From the NCBI GenBank assembly GCA_963922875.1, contig CAWUJH010000004.1, positions 186,001 through 250,000 of the forward strand: DNA of 64,000 bases, in the 5' to 3' direction. Source of the DNA: Ketobacter sp963922875 (GTDB lineage: Bacteria > Pseudomonadota > Gammaproteobacteria > Pseudomonadales > Ketobacteraceae). This document shows positions 50,101 through 57,160 of this stretch, piece after piece. A model generated the notes under the pieces. The model made no database searches. It saw only the letters and a program-made list of their open reading frames with translations, and was not told the DNA's origin. The position numbers and the translations under genes were made by a program. Each line of letters starts with the position of its first letter. The stretch's first letter is position 1.

Positions 50101-50490
50101 ATCTCGCTTGATCTCTACTATGGCCAGTATTTATCCGGCACTCAGGTGCTTCGGGGAATTCGTAACCGGGCTTTCCCGGTAGTCTATACCTCTATTCTAG
50201 ATGCCCCCGAACTTCTACTTGGTAAGCAACTGACTGCCTTTGAAGCGGCCGACATTCATATCGTCAATGCGACATCGAATACAGCAAATGTGGTATTGGA
50301 TTGTGTCTGTAAACGTATCTCGGAACATCAACTGATACTGCAATGGGATTCCAAGATTGCCAATGTTGATGCTGTCCAAAGTGCGTTTGACGACTTTGTA
50401 AAGCGAATAATAGATATGCCTGAGCGAATTCGTGAGCGTCTGGAAACAGCCTGTTTATCTGATCAAAAAAGCTCAAAAATAGTTGAATAA
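38191..50490 (+). CDS. trans-AT PKS-NRPS megasynthase: KS-DH-ACP-KS-DH-KR-ACP-KS-ACP-Cy-Cy
   Basis: 4099 residues. KS3 (1-425; TTCSGA). DH (about 620-885) with HVIQGQCILP (His639) and Asp805 in MDPILQ. ACP Ser950. KS4 (about 1020-1450; Cys1194 in QCSSS). DH (about 1645-1950) with His1678 and Asp1859. KR (about 2140-2330; GGAGGFG, Tyr2291). ACP Ser2440. KS5 (about 2545-2970; Cys2706, with HSTGT in place of HGTGT). ACP Ser3176. Two cyclisation domains: Cy1 (about 3235-3660; DEVFADALS from Asp3362) and Cy2 (about 3675-4090; DFLVADGRS from Asp3796), each with DxxxxDxxS in place of HHxxxDG. No AT anywhere. It starts 7 bases after the oxygenase stop. The first module has DH but no KR, so the reduction must come from elsewhere or the DH is not used normally. 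Confidence 0.92.
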   Translation: MSMESTVLGIYARFSQPTSQEAFWRVLIEGGSCALGMSEARMALQSSLPSPNWGAPPPGMFFEDVDAFDRQLFSMAPASLVFADPRQRMLLEAVYRAIEDAGISPEQLSGKSVGVFVAHDGWYLGQYAKGMVVDRDSQEFFVPGNDPCFLANRISSTFNFTGPSIALDTTCSGALVALHHAQQTLLEGDCDFAVVAAVTLFLQPWGDGSHTATPFESNDKQMKSFQQSADGYITSEGCGALLLKSPHIQAGCHTSPYANILATAYNSGGKTASFAKPNEAQQIELFRRVLAKASIEANDVSYVEAHGVSTAIGDAIEGNAIVQTFSSNDRSMPLWVSCLKPNLGHTHAASGIYGLLKVFLSIRNRELAPIRGFSPTQINLEIVQSVAVQFVAELQPWQQDGRRIAMISGYGLSNVNAAVLVAEYKGESARQISDCIREKETTFPFCLSATGLGQLKCYAENLLQYVRTQTSQNLSEQRHCFKEFAYSLLISRPSMAVRFVATATSWQTAEALLIKFTNDDVVLEDGHCQKDEYQIVDTKKHRKEQCGVEKLSHVPPRGSESTNELIQSWLYGNFVDWRDHFEVNEAIVCRIPEYPFARKKYWIPEKFSSLDKNTVKHAGYLSGKYVRLLDGSEFYLREHVIQGQCILPAVVYLDMLIAAVELPNEDQVVEISGMVWERPLVVEKETKQVSLQLGSKQDSTFGFKILSESGGMEGVETLHGSGSYRYLTRPAMESKDLEVIKASFATGSISKSEIYDIPGYLRLYLGPSIQGIENVLVGEQQILAEIKLPECVSEESYVLHPSIMDPILQVAYLGLSMRLSPGIPLTIPFYLDECRVFTATTKHMWAWIRYAPGSSPRDRVEKLDVDLLDQKGSICLTMRGFSFRKLDALGKFQDDTNTAVDQAGAKPGIIWGDGDGDVEAFVRRCMAKHSSLDVEDILRHDSFDQMGLDSILVIRITEELASFFPRLPKTVFFENQTVSELSAYLTNNYPEDIANHFGKPVHQLASRPVVRFTKPANPYGGEIAVVGLAGRYPHADTIDEFWALLKNGVDAIEEVPDSRWDWQTYYSENRTEPGKHFSKWGGFLNDVDKFDPMFFNIAPKEAVFIDPQERLFLEQAWAALEDAGYSRALLQKQYAAKTGVYAGVMYGEYQLMAADINARSDSPLGFASTLGSIANRVSYVMGFHGPSITIDTQCSSSLTALHLARKDLLYGDTDMALAGGVNLTIHPNKYLELSRRQFVSSKGRCESFGEGGDGYVPSEGVGVAVLKRLADAEADGDHIYGLILGSALNHGGRTSGFTVPNPKAQTQLIQTALNSAGLTSDHISYVEAHGTGTVLGDPIEVSALSQAFQDVSDSRDNDCLIGSVKSNIGHCESAAGIAGLTKVLLQMKHRWIVPSLHSQTLNPNIDFTQTQFTVNQQGTFWEASNSRHQDADRLVSERIAGLSSFGAGGANAHLVLGDYRPVDCTNSECHQLYYPISAASSEALIKLAENLASFVEQSDLASADEEKEFLWRLSCTLHLGREALTKRAVIVATSKAELEQRLRTLLADDIADKQQVILVKNTSDSNLHGLVDNKNDVDHLVKHWIATQRWTDIFKLWCEGAGINLVDVWHDRPVKRMSFPTYPFARERYWISDSLEHKPLRKAKLVQLHPLIHENCSNLMVHRYRSHFSNSEKFLAEHIIQGQAVLPGAVVINMFLVAAGFATGSESLQYTHFTLFDLRWLRPAYVPDAGLTLELDVQLESVDDVMEHELAKLHMMLYRVVDDIREKVAETGLRVLHQRIVENHDSEQGDTSLCAEPLARVSGQEINSALQACGMKLGKTFQNIDYVSLLEASCTLKFVAEGVPLSTCHDGSFPDLAVDAAFQATICASSQGEKLQLDSLSLPAQVQEIQIFSKTLAFSHCKIVATALGEQIAEPTLQERDLDAKRYDIFCYSHSGELLMKLIGFVRRSQKAISADADALTTIYAKRFWQPVPEQKSQDGRSAKAAKVFSFPGIETGIGEKLAIAEIEVPETSRLSGASLDQSLVQAFKAIQDKVSRILEEAQADTDKVSRVLQLVVPQELENSFLLSLIGLCKSFNKEQNYVITQILAVTPLESVAQISASLATMALHGSASIYQRLDQVLNVQRLGLRDDAESDVETSVEDMARDAGVYILAGGAGGFGQQLVKTWLERTEQAQFVLFGRSTAAECLSRLTSSRLHYRTVDITQLEELELALSQIRCDIGPIFGVIHLAGCTRDSLFVNKSMADLQAVMQPKVNGTVNLDLATQADMLDFFVSFSSVAAVLGNPGQSDYATANAFLLHYMAYRETLRAEGQRQGISTSICWPLLEVDGMGVSAQQLTFLQNKIGMWPMPVEVAIDNFFRHLAGRENELILAYGRMEKLQAWLEESGSNKKNVEPSDLDRQVALSAVNQLLINTLATVLEIPEKRILPDMSTEKLGIDSVSVTAISTYLNQHCVPVAPADFYEFPSINALAQSIVERFPSEVSTLIAENKSGQSEAVDQVSDNDENDLQHNTDDSEAGHSLGWFKQSLSSQRSSSGSGQRQSKALDIAIVGISAEFAGAQNLQEYWAMLRSGTDATSLPSERRLALWQQQEHPCSAVLGGYLDGIEYFDNAFFGIDAEEARKMDPQERKILEHVWMAIEDAGYAPDSLQAVESKVSVFVGAMYGQYQLYGVNSDQGFASSQASIANRVSYSFDFKGSSMVVDSMCSSSGSALELACRALRSGQTDVAVVGGVNIASHPNKFTMLQQYGLLASTGKSQSLGSGSSGYVPGEGVGVLILKRLEQAKGDHDNIQAVILGSSIAHTGKSNGYRAPNPKSEAEVIVSALREAQLQADDVAYIEAHSTGTALGDRIELSALSRVFSSDTCRQQALLIGSAKANIGHCESTASIAAIAKVLLQYRYNTVPPQPYFDRQLLSQYDFEVPRTACAWPLVSGRARVAGISSFGAGGTNHHVVLRDYQPARQCNDVSTTQSYFIPLSAMSWEQLHLLVANLVDYLQDCEQTESYPSLEDIAFTLWQGRVGLACRCVIAASSMSELQRRLDDIRCNPGGVHQATLYGQPISGQETLVELVEGWLKGAALSWQELYDEQPYRVSLPTYPFSKSEHWWDRLDPQQLISEKKQTLIAAWEPCSEVIGQSALEANDRITSTFISCIAIVSQDIALDQLSISSRISELALDSLQIVRLAEVWQLRTGTTLEREWFFEARTVQNLIMVIKEHVDEASFVDSLPELQSVSTDPVSSTLSSLQEAFVVGRNIRSFGHQVSSSIYVEIDMGAEPLDISRLCASWDQLAKRHTLLRSKISASYQLETVDEAAVNIRVVDADMGERSRVRVAMKKAMLDAFSWPPYQIVVSQTAESQLIHLLIDEVFADALSVLTVVREWNTLYSEPEAALPPLACSYYQYKCLLDDLEHQAAFQQSKQYWVNKLSDMPAGPKLNHSQDKLSDTPVHCLTRAVDLHLWRKLKQLAERYDVYPSTLLLQVFGQVICEASGQAAVSLRLTNLNRLAVHPDIMNVVGMFASSSVFVAKPSDDLVGDLHNAQAQLDLDSKHSLCDSVVAMRALRAQSNPSGSLVLPVVFTSMLSPVFQSAVACPSWQLTDTHNTTPQVCLDFHVAEIRGGLELRWYVSDSLVQSGQAETLMKAYVNSLSALTQPFESRVSDVDTVVQAVAPDSSYPLTDLQTSYAIAKSGLLGKPISSHVLFEITFCDLDTRQFENALTELAKNHDILFAKFSRDGRQSQGEAKPLGFSSQVVADSMLAYDELRADLSIRLHNEVIALGASSYVEAHLIRFRNKSSVWLKIDFLVADGRSINNFVAELLCRYLGIHPVLRPSANSYWHYLARKNALPESPITVVSRTYWKQKFQSISNGPVDIEENHELLSSSHPMSTRISCLQELEQVAQALDVKLDALLLFAYGLSLRSLSQSESFSLVVPCWDRLPLVEKIDAVIGDFTRLAWVDFNCLNGNMFEEIRALDACISLDLYYGQYLSGTQVLRGIRNRAFPVVYTSILDAPELLLGKQLTAFEAADIHIVNATSNTANVVLDCVCKRISEHQLILQWDSKIANVDAVQSAFDDFVKRIIDMPERIRERLETACLSDQKSSKIVE

Positions 50491-50502
50491 GAGGAAATTT
50501 TT

Positions 50503-53500
50503 GTGATCGATTTAGAGTTGCTATTGAAAGAGAGTGTTGGGAGGCCACTGCAGCATGATGGCGATCTATTTGAGCAGGGGCTAACGTCATTAGGCTTGCT
50601 TAAAGTACTAGAGACGATACGCCAGAAATATGATATCGATGTGGATTTTGAAGTATTTTTAGCTAATCCAACAGCTAAAAACTTGGAGTTCCTGATCAGA
50701 ACACAGGGCCATGATGATGTGATCGATCAAGAGACTGTGGTATCAGTGGAAAAAACAGGAGAGCCGGGCACTAAACGCAGTGAGATGACGAGTTGGCTGC
50801 GCCAGCATGAACTTTACAAAGACTTGAGTATTGAGAGGGACTTATTTGAACAGGGCCTGACTTCCCTGAATCTGATTCGTTTGCGAGATGAGGTTGAAGC
50901 AGAGTTTGACATTACCATTGATTTGGAGGCCTTCTTTAAACGTCCCAGACTTTTTGACATACTTCAATTCGCCGATGGATCCGACAATCTTTCAGCCATC
51001 AGATCGCCTAAGGCGGTTAATGCTATCGATCAAATGGGAGGCTCATCCGAAAACAGAGTGCCAACGGCATTTACCGCGTCGGAAGAAGAAAAGCGCAACT
51101 TTTTAAGTGAAGAGCACAATTTGTTGCACTTGTCCTCAATACAAAATCGGGTTCAGGGGCAGATGCCTGCTGAGCAAGCCTTTGCAGCAGCCTACAATTC
51201 CCGAAAAAGTCTACGTCAATTTTCGCCAAATATTGTCGCCGCGGAATCGCTATTAGGATGGCTAGCGAATCTTCGGTGTGTTGAGCTTGATGGCATCCGG
51301 CGTTACTTGTACCCATCTGCGGGTAGTACCTATTCAGTGCAGGTATTTCTCGAGGTTAGAATGAATGGTATTGATACGATAGGTAATGGTTTTTATTACT
51401 ACCATCCGGTCAATCATGAGCTGATCTTCCTTTCTGATCGGCAATCCAGAAGAGATGATTTTTTCTTTTATAATCGAGATACCTATGATTCAGCTCAGTT
51501 TTGCCTCTATTTCTTTGCTGAGAATAGTGCGATAGAACCACTTTACGGCAATCTTAGCGAATCTTTTACACAGATTGAAGTCGGCTGTATGTTGCAGTTG
51601 TTAACAGGCAATCAAAGTGAGTTTGGTATTGGTAGCTGCATAATGAGTGGTGTCAATGAGTCAGAGATACGGGAAAAGGTGGGGCATCAACCTTCCGGTC
51701 AGTTGTTAATCTCCCTAGTGTGCGGTGCTGCTGGCGAGACCGATGAGCCAGTTAAGAAAGAAGTAGTCGCTAGCGCCAGTGATACTAGCGAAGAATATTT
51801 CCCATTGTCACAAAATCAGCTTGGTTTATGGGCACTGTGTACTACTTTTCCAGAGGCTGCAGCCTATAATTGTCCGGCGTTGCTGCATGTGCAGTCTGTT
51901 GTCAGCAAAGAACGCCTGGCGCTGGCAGCGAAGAAATTTGTCAATAAACACCCGGCGTTTAAGACATGTTTCATCGAGCATGGCGGCTCGATCGTTCAAC
52001 GTTATGAGGCTGGGGATACAATAGATGTTAGTTTTCAGGAAGCTGCCGGCCTGTCAGAGTCGGAAGTGATTGGACTAGCCAAAGCGTTCGCCAAACAACC
52101 CTTTGGTCTGGATTCCGGAAATCTGCTTAGGATACGTCTGTATTCAGTGTCAGGCTCTGATCACTATCTGCTATTGGCTACTCATCACCTGGTCTGTGAT
52201 GGTAACTCTTTGTCAGTATTGCTAAGGGACTTTTTCAATTGTTACCAGGCTCCTGCACTATCAGGTACTAGTGAAACTCCAGGAGACGATCAGGTTTATC
52301 GCGAATTTGTCGAGGCAGAGAATACCTTTTTGTCTGGTAGGGACGCGCAAAAGCGGCTCGCCTACTGGAAGCACAAACTCAGCGACATTGAATATGCCGA
52401 AGGGCTCGCTACGGACTTTACGCGTTCTTCAGTGCTGTCTTATGCCGGTGCTACAATTTCCAGAACTATCGAAAAGTCATTGACTGAAGCTGTTAACAGC
52501 TTTGTTAAACAGAACCGCGTGACCCAGGCCAGCTTGTTTCTGGCGAGTTATACTTTGCTCTTGCGGTCGCTTTCTGGCAAAGAGGATGTCATTTTGGGCT
52601 TCCCTACAGCTGGACGCACTTCCTCCAACGCCGATCATGTCGGTTACTTCTCTAATATGGTTCCGTTGCTAGTCCAGGTGGATGCGAAAACGCAGCGTGA
52701 TGATTTTTTACTACAGGTACAAAGGGAAATGTTAACCAGCCTGGGTATGTCTGTGCCTTTTGCCTGGTTAGTAAAAGCATTGAAAATTCAACCTTCGGTG
52801 TCCAGCTATCCGGTATTTTGTCACAGCTTTGTATTTCAGGACTTTGTCGCCTATGGCACCAGCACCAAGATATTGGAAGCTCTGTCTCCAGAGCTTAAGG
52901 TGAACATTGTGCCGGGGGTTGCTCAGGAAGGCGAGTATGAACTTGTGCTTGAGGTGGTGCAACGGCAAGATAGCTTTGATCTTAACTTTAAATATAATCC
53001 AGATTTGTACCTAGCAGAAACAATAGAGCGCTTTTCAATTTACTATGTTGAAATTCTATCCCGTGTCGTTATCAGTGATAATCAGGCAATTGACAACTAT
53101 CTGCATGCATCCAGCACTGATCAGGTGAAACTGGACAGGTGGAATCAAACAGATTTTAACTTTGCTAAACCGTTGGTATTAAGCAGTCTGATCGAAGCCC
53201 AGTGTAAGCACTTCTCTTCTAATCCGGCTCTGAGTTTTGAGGGCAGTACGCTCAGTTATTCAGAATTGCAGGATCAGGTGACAACGCTGGCCGCGTTGCT
53301 GCAGAAACAGGGGGTCATAAAAGGCCAGCTAGTCGGTGTTTGTATGTATCGTTCTATTGAGATGGTGCTGAGTATATTGGCGATTCTTAAGGCCGGTGCC
53401 GCCTATGTACCGATCGATCCAGACTTCCCTCAGGACCGTATTAACTTTATTGCTCGAGACAGCGCTGTCCGACTGGTTCTGTGTCAGGAGCACACTATCA

Positions 53501-55752
53501 CTTTGTGTGCTGCTAGCAAGACTATACTAGTCACCGGGTCTCTGATCCAGTCGTCTATCCTAGATGCAGCAAATAGTTTTATTGACGTCGCTGTTGCTGA
53601 GGATGACGCTGCTTATGTGATCTATACATCGGGTTCTACCGGTAAACCCAAAGGCTGTGTATTGCCACATAGAGCGGTTGTTAATCGTATCTTGTGGATG
53701 CAGAAGGAGTTTGATATTGGCGAGAATGATAGTGTGTTGCAAAAAACTCCTTATAGTTTTGATGTATCTGTATGGGAGTTTTTCTGGCCATTGATCGTTG
53801 GTGCCAGAATGGTGCTGGCAAAACCCGGCGGGCATAGGCTGCCTCAGTACCTGGCAACTACAATCCATGACGAAAATATTAGCGTTTGCCATTTTGTACC
53901 GTCAATGCTCAATGCCTTTGTTGAATCATATCAAAGTGATCAGGCCCTCCCCCTGAGGTATCTGTTCACCAGTGGGGAAGCGTTAACCTATCCTCAGGCC
54001 ACTAAGGCACAGGGGATTATCCAAGGGAATGTTGTGAATCTCTATGGCCCAACTGAAGCCGCCATCGATGTCTCCTATTGGTGGTTTGAAGAACGTCGGG
54101 ATAGACGTATTCCTATTGGTAAGCCGATTGCCAATGTTCAGCTGCATGTGCTGGATGGTACGCTTAGTCCCGTACCTATCGGAGTTCCTGCTGAGCTGTT
54201 TATCGGTGGGGTTTGTCTGGCCGAAGAGTATATAAATCGCCCCGAGTTGAGCGCAGAAAAGTTTATCCAGCCTCCTGCGGATATAAAGGTGACAGGGCGT
54301 CTTTATCGTACGGGCGACCTTGTTCGTTGGTTGCCTGACGGCGAGATAGAGTATCTTGGGCGCCTCGATTCTCAGGTAAAAGTCAGGGGCTTCCGCATTG
54401 AGTTGGGTGAAATAGAGTATCAAATCTCGGCGCATGATATGGTTGTCGATGCTGTTGTTACCACAGTTGATCTATCAGGCGAGGCGGCTCTGGCGGCCTA
54501 TTACACTGTAAGTGCTAATGTGCAGTTGTCAGCCAATGAAATACGTGTGTTTCTTAAAGATTCGTTACCGGAATACATGATTCCTTCATTTTTCGTGCAA
54601 ATGGATGCGATCCCTCTCAACAATTCCGGTAAGGCTAATCGGGAAAAACTACCTGATCCGCGCAGCGGCATAGATACTTTTCCTGCTCAGGATAAGTCGA
54701 TGAATGAAACGGAAGCAAAGCTTGCTGAGCTGTGGAAACAGTCGCTGTCTTTGACTTCGCTTAGCAAGCAGCAAAGTTTCTTTGATCTGGGAGGTTCTTC
54801 TCTTTCAGCCGTCACTATGTTGCTGGAGGCGCAGAAGATGTTCTCAGGCAAACATCTGTCACAGGTGGCTTTTTATCAGGATCCAACCATTGCTGGGCTG
54901 GCAAATCAGCTGAACCATGCAAAGCAAAATCAGGCGCAGGCGCAACAGAACCAACTGGTTCTACTGTCTGCATTGAATCAGCAAGAGGCGGATTCAGTTC
55001 TAATTTGCTGCCCCTATGCTGGGGCAGGACCCAATGTTTTTGCCAATTTGGCGAAAAGTCTTAATAGGATAGGGGGCAAGAAGGCGGTTTATTCGATAGC
55101 CATCCCGGGCAACAATGTTGGTGACCCAGAATTTAGCGAGGTATCGTTTATTGAGCTGGCTGCTCAGGTCGCCCGTGAAGCCAAACAGGCCGGATTTACC
55201 CAGGTCAGTGTTTATGGCCATTGTGTCGGAAGCTTTCTGGCTTATGAGCTTGTTAAAGCACTTATTGCCAGAGATATAACCGTAACGATGCTCATCGTAG
55301 GCGCTGCCTTTCCATTCCCTAAAGTCTTTACAGCCCTGCCAATTGCTGATCCATGGAAGCTAGCCAGTGATAAGCGAATTCTAAAGCTGCTGGAAAAATG
55401 GGGTGCCAATACTAAAGAATTGACTGAAGAAGCGCGTCGCTTTTTAGTTAGAAATTTCCGCAAGGATGCCAGGGCCGCATTTGTTCATCAAAAACAGTGT
55501 TCCGTCGGTGATAAGCTTGAATGCCCGATAGTTTGTGTCGTCAGTCCTGAGGATCCATTGACTAAGAACTACAAAAATAGTTACTGGCGTTGGACCCGAT
55601 TTTCCGACAAGGTACATATATGTATACTGGAAGCGGGTAATCACTATTTCATTGGTGACCAAGCTAATGAAGTTGCTGGTATTATCCAGTATGTTGAAGA
55701 GAGAGCCGTTCCGCTTTGTCAAACCAGTGGTATGGTGAAGCAGTGGAACTGA
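50503..55752 (+). CDS. NRPS: PCP-PCP-Ox-C-A(Ser)-PCP-TE
   Basis: 1749 residues from a GTG after GAGG. Two carriers in tandem (Ser29 and Ser121, both GLTSL). An McbC/SagB-like FMN oxidase (about 200-415; SRKSLRQF, YPSAGSTYSVQVF, GIGSC), which turns thiazolines or oxazolines aromatic. C domain (about 430-860) with HHLVCDG. A domain (about 885-1390): pocket residues D, V, W (FDVSVWEFF), H (VCHF), F and S (LFTSGEA), L, I, D (NLYGPTEAAID), that is DVWHFSLID plus the catalytic Lys, matching the serine code of EntF. PCP Ser1432. TE (about 1480-1749) with Cys1574 in GHCVG, Asp1684 and His1714. TE sequence looks type II-like (CCPYAGAG). It would release a serine-ended chain. Confidence 0.92.
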   Translation: MIDLELLLKESVGRPLQHDGDLFEQGLTSLGLLKVLETIRQKYDIDVDFEVFLANPTAKNLEFLIRTQGHDDVIDQETVVSVEKTGEPGTKRSEMTSWLRQHELYKDLSIERDLFEQGLTSLNLIRLRDEVEAEFDITIDLEAFFKRPRLFDILQFADGSDNLSAIRSPKAVNAIDQMGGSSENRVPTAFTASEEEKRNFLSEEHNLLHLSSIQNRVQGQMPAEQAFAAAYNSRKSLRQFSPNIVAAESLLGWLANLRCVELDGIRRYLYPSAGSTYSVQVFLEVRMNGIDTIGNGFYYYHPVNHELIFLSDRQSRRDDFFFYNRDTYDSAQFCLYFFAENSAIEPLYGNLSESFTQIEVGCMLQLLTGNQSEFGIGSCIMSGVNESEIREKVGHQPSGQLLISLVCGAAGETDEPVKKEVVASASDTSEEYFPLSQNQLGLWALCTTFPEAAAYNCPALLHVQSVVSKERLALAAKKFVNKHPAFKTCFIEHGGSIVQRYEAGDTIDVSFQEAAGLSESEVIGLAKAFAKQPFGLDSGNLLRIRLYSVSGSDHYLLLATHHLVCDGNSLSVLLRDFFNCYQAPALSGTSETPGDDQVYREFVEAENTFLSGRDAQKRLAYWKHKLSDIEYAEGLATDFTRSSVLSYAGATISRTIEKSLTEAVNSFVKQNRVTQASLFLASYTLLLRSLSGKEDVILGFPTAGRTSSNADHVGYFSNMVPLLVQVDAKTQRDDFLLQVQREMLTSLGMSVPFAWLVKALKIQPSVSSYPVFCHSFVFQDFVAYGTSTKILEALSPELKVNIVPGVAQEGEYELVLEVVQRQDSFDLNFKYNPDLYLAETIERFSIYYVEILSRVVISDNQAIDNYLHASSTDQVKLDRWNQTDFNFAKPLVLSSLIEAQCKHFSSNPALSFEGSTLSYSELQDQVTTLAALLQKQGVIKGQLVGVCMYRSIEMVLSILAILKAGAAYVPIDPDFPQDRINFIARDSAVRLVLCQEHTITLCAASKTILVTGSLIQSSILDAANSFIDVAVAEDDAAYVIYTSGSTGKPKGCVLPHRAVVNRILWMQKEFDIGENDSVLQKTPYSFDVSVWEFFWPLIVGARMVLAKPGGHRLPQYLATTIHDENISVCHFVPSMLNAFVESYQSDQALPLRYLFTSGEALTYPQATKAQGIIQGNVVNLYGPTEAAIDVSYWWFEERRDRRIPIGKPIANVQLHVLDGTLSPVPIGVPAELFIGGVCLAEEYINRPELSAEKFIQPPADIKVTGRLYRTGDLVRWLPDGEIEYLGRLDSQVKVRGFRIELGEIEYQISAHDMVVDAVVTTVDLSGEAALAAYYTVSANVQLSANEIRVFLKDSLPEYMIPSFFVQMDAIPLNNSGKANREKLPDPRSGIDTFPAQDKSMNETEAKLAELWKQSLSLTSLSKQQSFFDLGGSSLSAVTMLLEAQKMFSGKHLSQVAFYQDPTIAGLANQLNHAKQNQAQAQQNQLVLLSALNQQEADSVLICCPYAGAGPNVFANLAKSLNRIGGKKAVYSIAIPGNNVGDPEFSEVSFIELAAQVAREAKQAGFTQVSVYGHCVGSFLAYELVKALIARDITVTMLIVGAAFPFPKVFTALPIADPWKLASDKRILKLLEKWGANTKELTEEARRFLVRNFRKDARAAFVHQKQCSVGDKLECPIVCVVSPEDPLTKNYKNSYWRWTRFSDKVHICILEAGNHYFIGDQANEVAGIIQYVEERAVPLCQTSGMVKQWN

Positions 55753-55782
55753 TCGTGACAATAATCAAAAGAGGAAAGATCT

Positions 55783-56184
55783 ATGTCAAAAGTCATGGAT
55801 CCAGAAGTCGATAGCATCTTCCAGTCCTATCCAGAAAGATATCGTAAGCCGCTCATGCAGTTGCGGGGCCTTATCTTGGATACGGCGAATAAGACCCCGG
55901 GCGTTGGTGAACTGGAGGAAACGCTAAAATGGGGACAGCCCAGCTATGTGACGAAGCAAAGCAAGTCAGGTAGCACAGTTCGAATTGATCGGTTTGGTAA
56001 GGACAAAATCGCAATATTCTTCCATTGTAAAACCACCCTAGTGGATACGTTCAGAACCATTTTTCCCGATAAGTTTGTGTTTTCGAAAAACAGGGCCATC
56101 GTGCTCGATCCCTCAGGGCCCTGGCCAGAGAAGGAGCTTAAGATGTGTGTTGAAATGGCGCTCACTTATCACAAAAATAAGTAA
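55783..56184 (+). CDS. DUF1801 (YdhG-like) protein
   Basis: 133 residues. PEVDSIFQSYPERYRKPLMQLR, EETLKWGQPSYVTK and DKIAIFFHC match DUF1801, a small alpha/beta family of unknown function. A GAGGAAAG site precedes the ATG. It lies 30 bases after the NRPS gene in the same direction, so it is likely transcribed with the cluster. No role in such pathways is known to me. Confidence 0.8.
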   Translation: MSKVMDPEVDSIFQSYPERYRKPLMQLRGLILDTANKTPGVGELEETLKWGQPSYVTKQSKSGSTVRIDRFGKDKIAIFFHCKTTLVDTFRTIFPDKFVFSKNRAIVLDPSGPWPEKELKMCVEMALTYHKNK

Positions 56185-56295
56185 GCGGCTTATTGATTGT
56201 ACTTGGCGCGGATTTGCCTTCGTGAAGTGTCAGCAATGTATCGGCTTGAGTATCGGTCGATACCTTTTTAAATGATTTTCTTATTAGGGAATAGT

Positions 56296-57153
56296 ATGAA
56301 TAGCTATCGTCTCGCCGTATTCCCCGGGCAGGGAGCACAGTTTTCGGGTATGGGAAAAGAGTTGTTTGAGAAATTCGAAACCCATACCCGCCTTGCCAAC
56401 AAGGTGTTGGGGTATTCTATTGAAGAACTGTGTTGTGGTTCCGCCGATGTGCTTAGTTACACGGAATATACACAGCCTGCCCTATATGTTGTAAATGTTC
56501 TGTCATATCTTGAAGCCATGCAAAATCAACAGCAGGCGCCTCAGTGTCTTGCTGGACATAGCCTTGGCGAATACTGTGCTCTGTTTGCTGCAGGTGCGTT
56601 TAGTTTTGAAACCGGGCTAAGAATCGTGGCTAAGCGGGGCAGTCTGATGGCCTCATGTCGACAGGGCGCAATGGCCGCTGTTTTGGGCATGTCTCACCAA
56701 GCGGTCGCGGCATTGATCGAGGAGGCAGACGTTGATAAGGTTGTTATGGCGAATATAAATTCACCCAGTCAGGTTGTGCTGTCCGGTGATCCGGATCAGC
56801 TGGCTTCGCTTGCGGGAAGCGTAGAGAATGCTAGCGGCAGCTTTCATCCGCTGAAGGTTAGTGGGGCTTTTCATTCAAGCTATATGCATGACATCGCTGA
56901 ACAGTTCCGCATTTTTCTTTCCACCTGTATGTTTTTTCCACTGCAATTGCCGGTGCTTTCAAATGTTACAGCCGGATTTCATGAGCCTGATGATCGTGAA
57001 ATTTTAGTTGACTTGCTGGTGCAACAACTTTACAAACCGGTATTGTGGCAGTCATTGGTTGAAAAGCTGGCCTGCGATAGGCAACTCACGGTTGATGAGT
57101 ACGGGCCGGAGAAAATTCTGACACCGATGATCGCAAAGATTCTGCAGGCCTAG
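56296..57153 (+). CDS. Discrete malonyl-CoA acyltransferase (trans-AT)
   Basis: About 285 residues from the ATG at 56296, with AGGGA 5 bases upstream. FPGQGAQFSGMG at the N-terminus, the nucleophile Ser89 in GHSLGEY, Arg in AKRGSLM and His193 in GAFHS are the full set for FabD-type acyltransferases. The GAFHS form is typical of malonyl specificity. It should load extender units onto the ACPs of the PKS proteins, which all lack AT. It is preceded by 111 bases after the DUF1801 gene and followed 7 bases later by the PPTase. Confidence 0.92.
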   Translation: MNSYRLAVFPGQGAQFSGMGKELFEKFETHTRLANKVLGYSIEELCCGSADVLSYTEYTQPALYVVNVLSYLEAMQNQQQAPQCLAGHSLGEYCALFAAGAFSFETGLRIVAKRGSLMASCRQGAMAAVLGMSHQAVAALIEEADVDKVVMANINSPSQVVLSGDPDQLASLAGSVENASGSFHPLKVSGAFHSSYMHDIAEQFRIFLSTCMFFPLQLPVLSNVTAGFHEPDDREILVDLLVQQLYKPVLWQSLVEKLACDRQLTVDEYGPEKILTPMIAKILQA

Positions 57154-57160
57154 TATACCT

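Noticed and set aside
31368..50490. PUFA or heterocyst-glycolipid synthase
   Set aside because: There is no tandem ACP array or chain-length factor, and Cy, A and Ox domains with a discrete AT point to a trans-AT PKS-NRPS.
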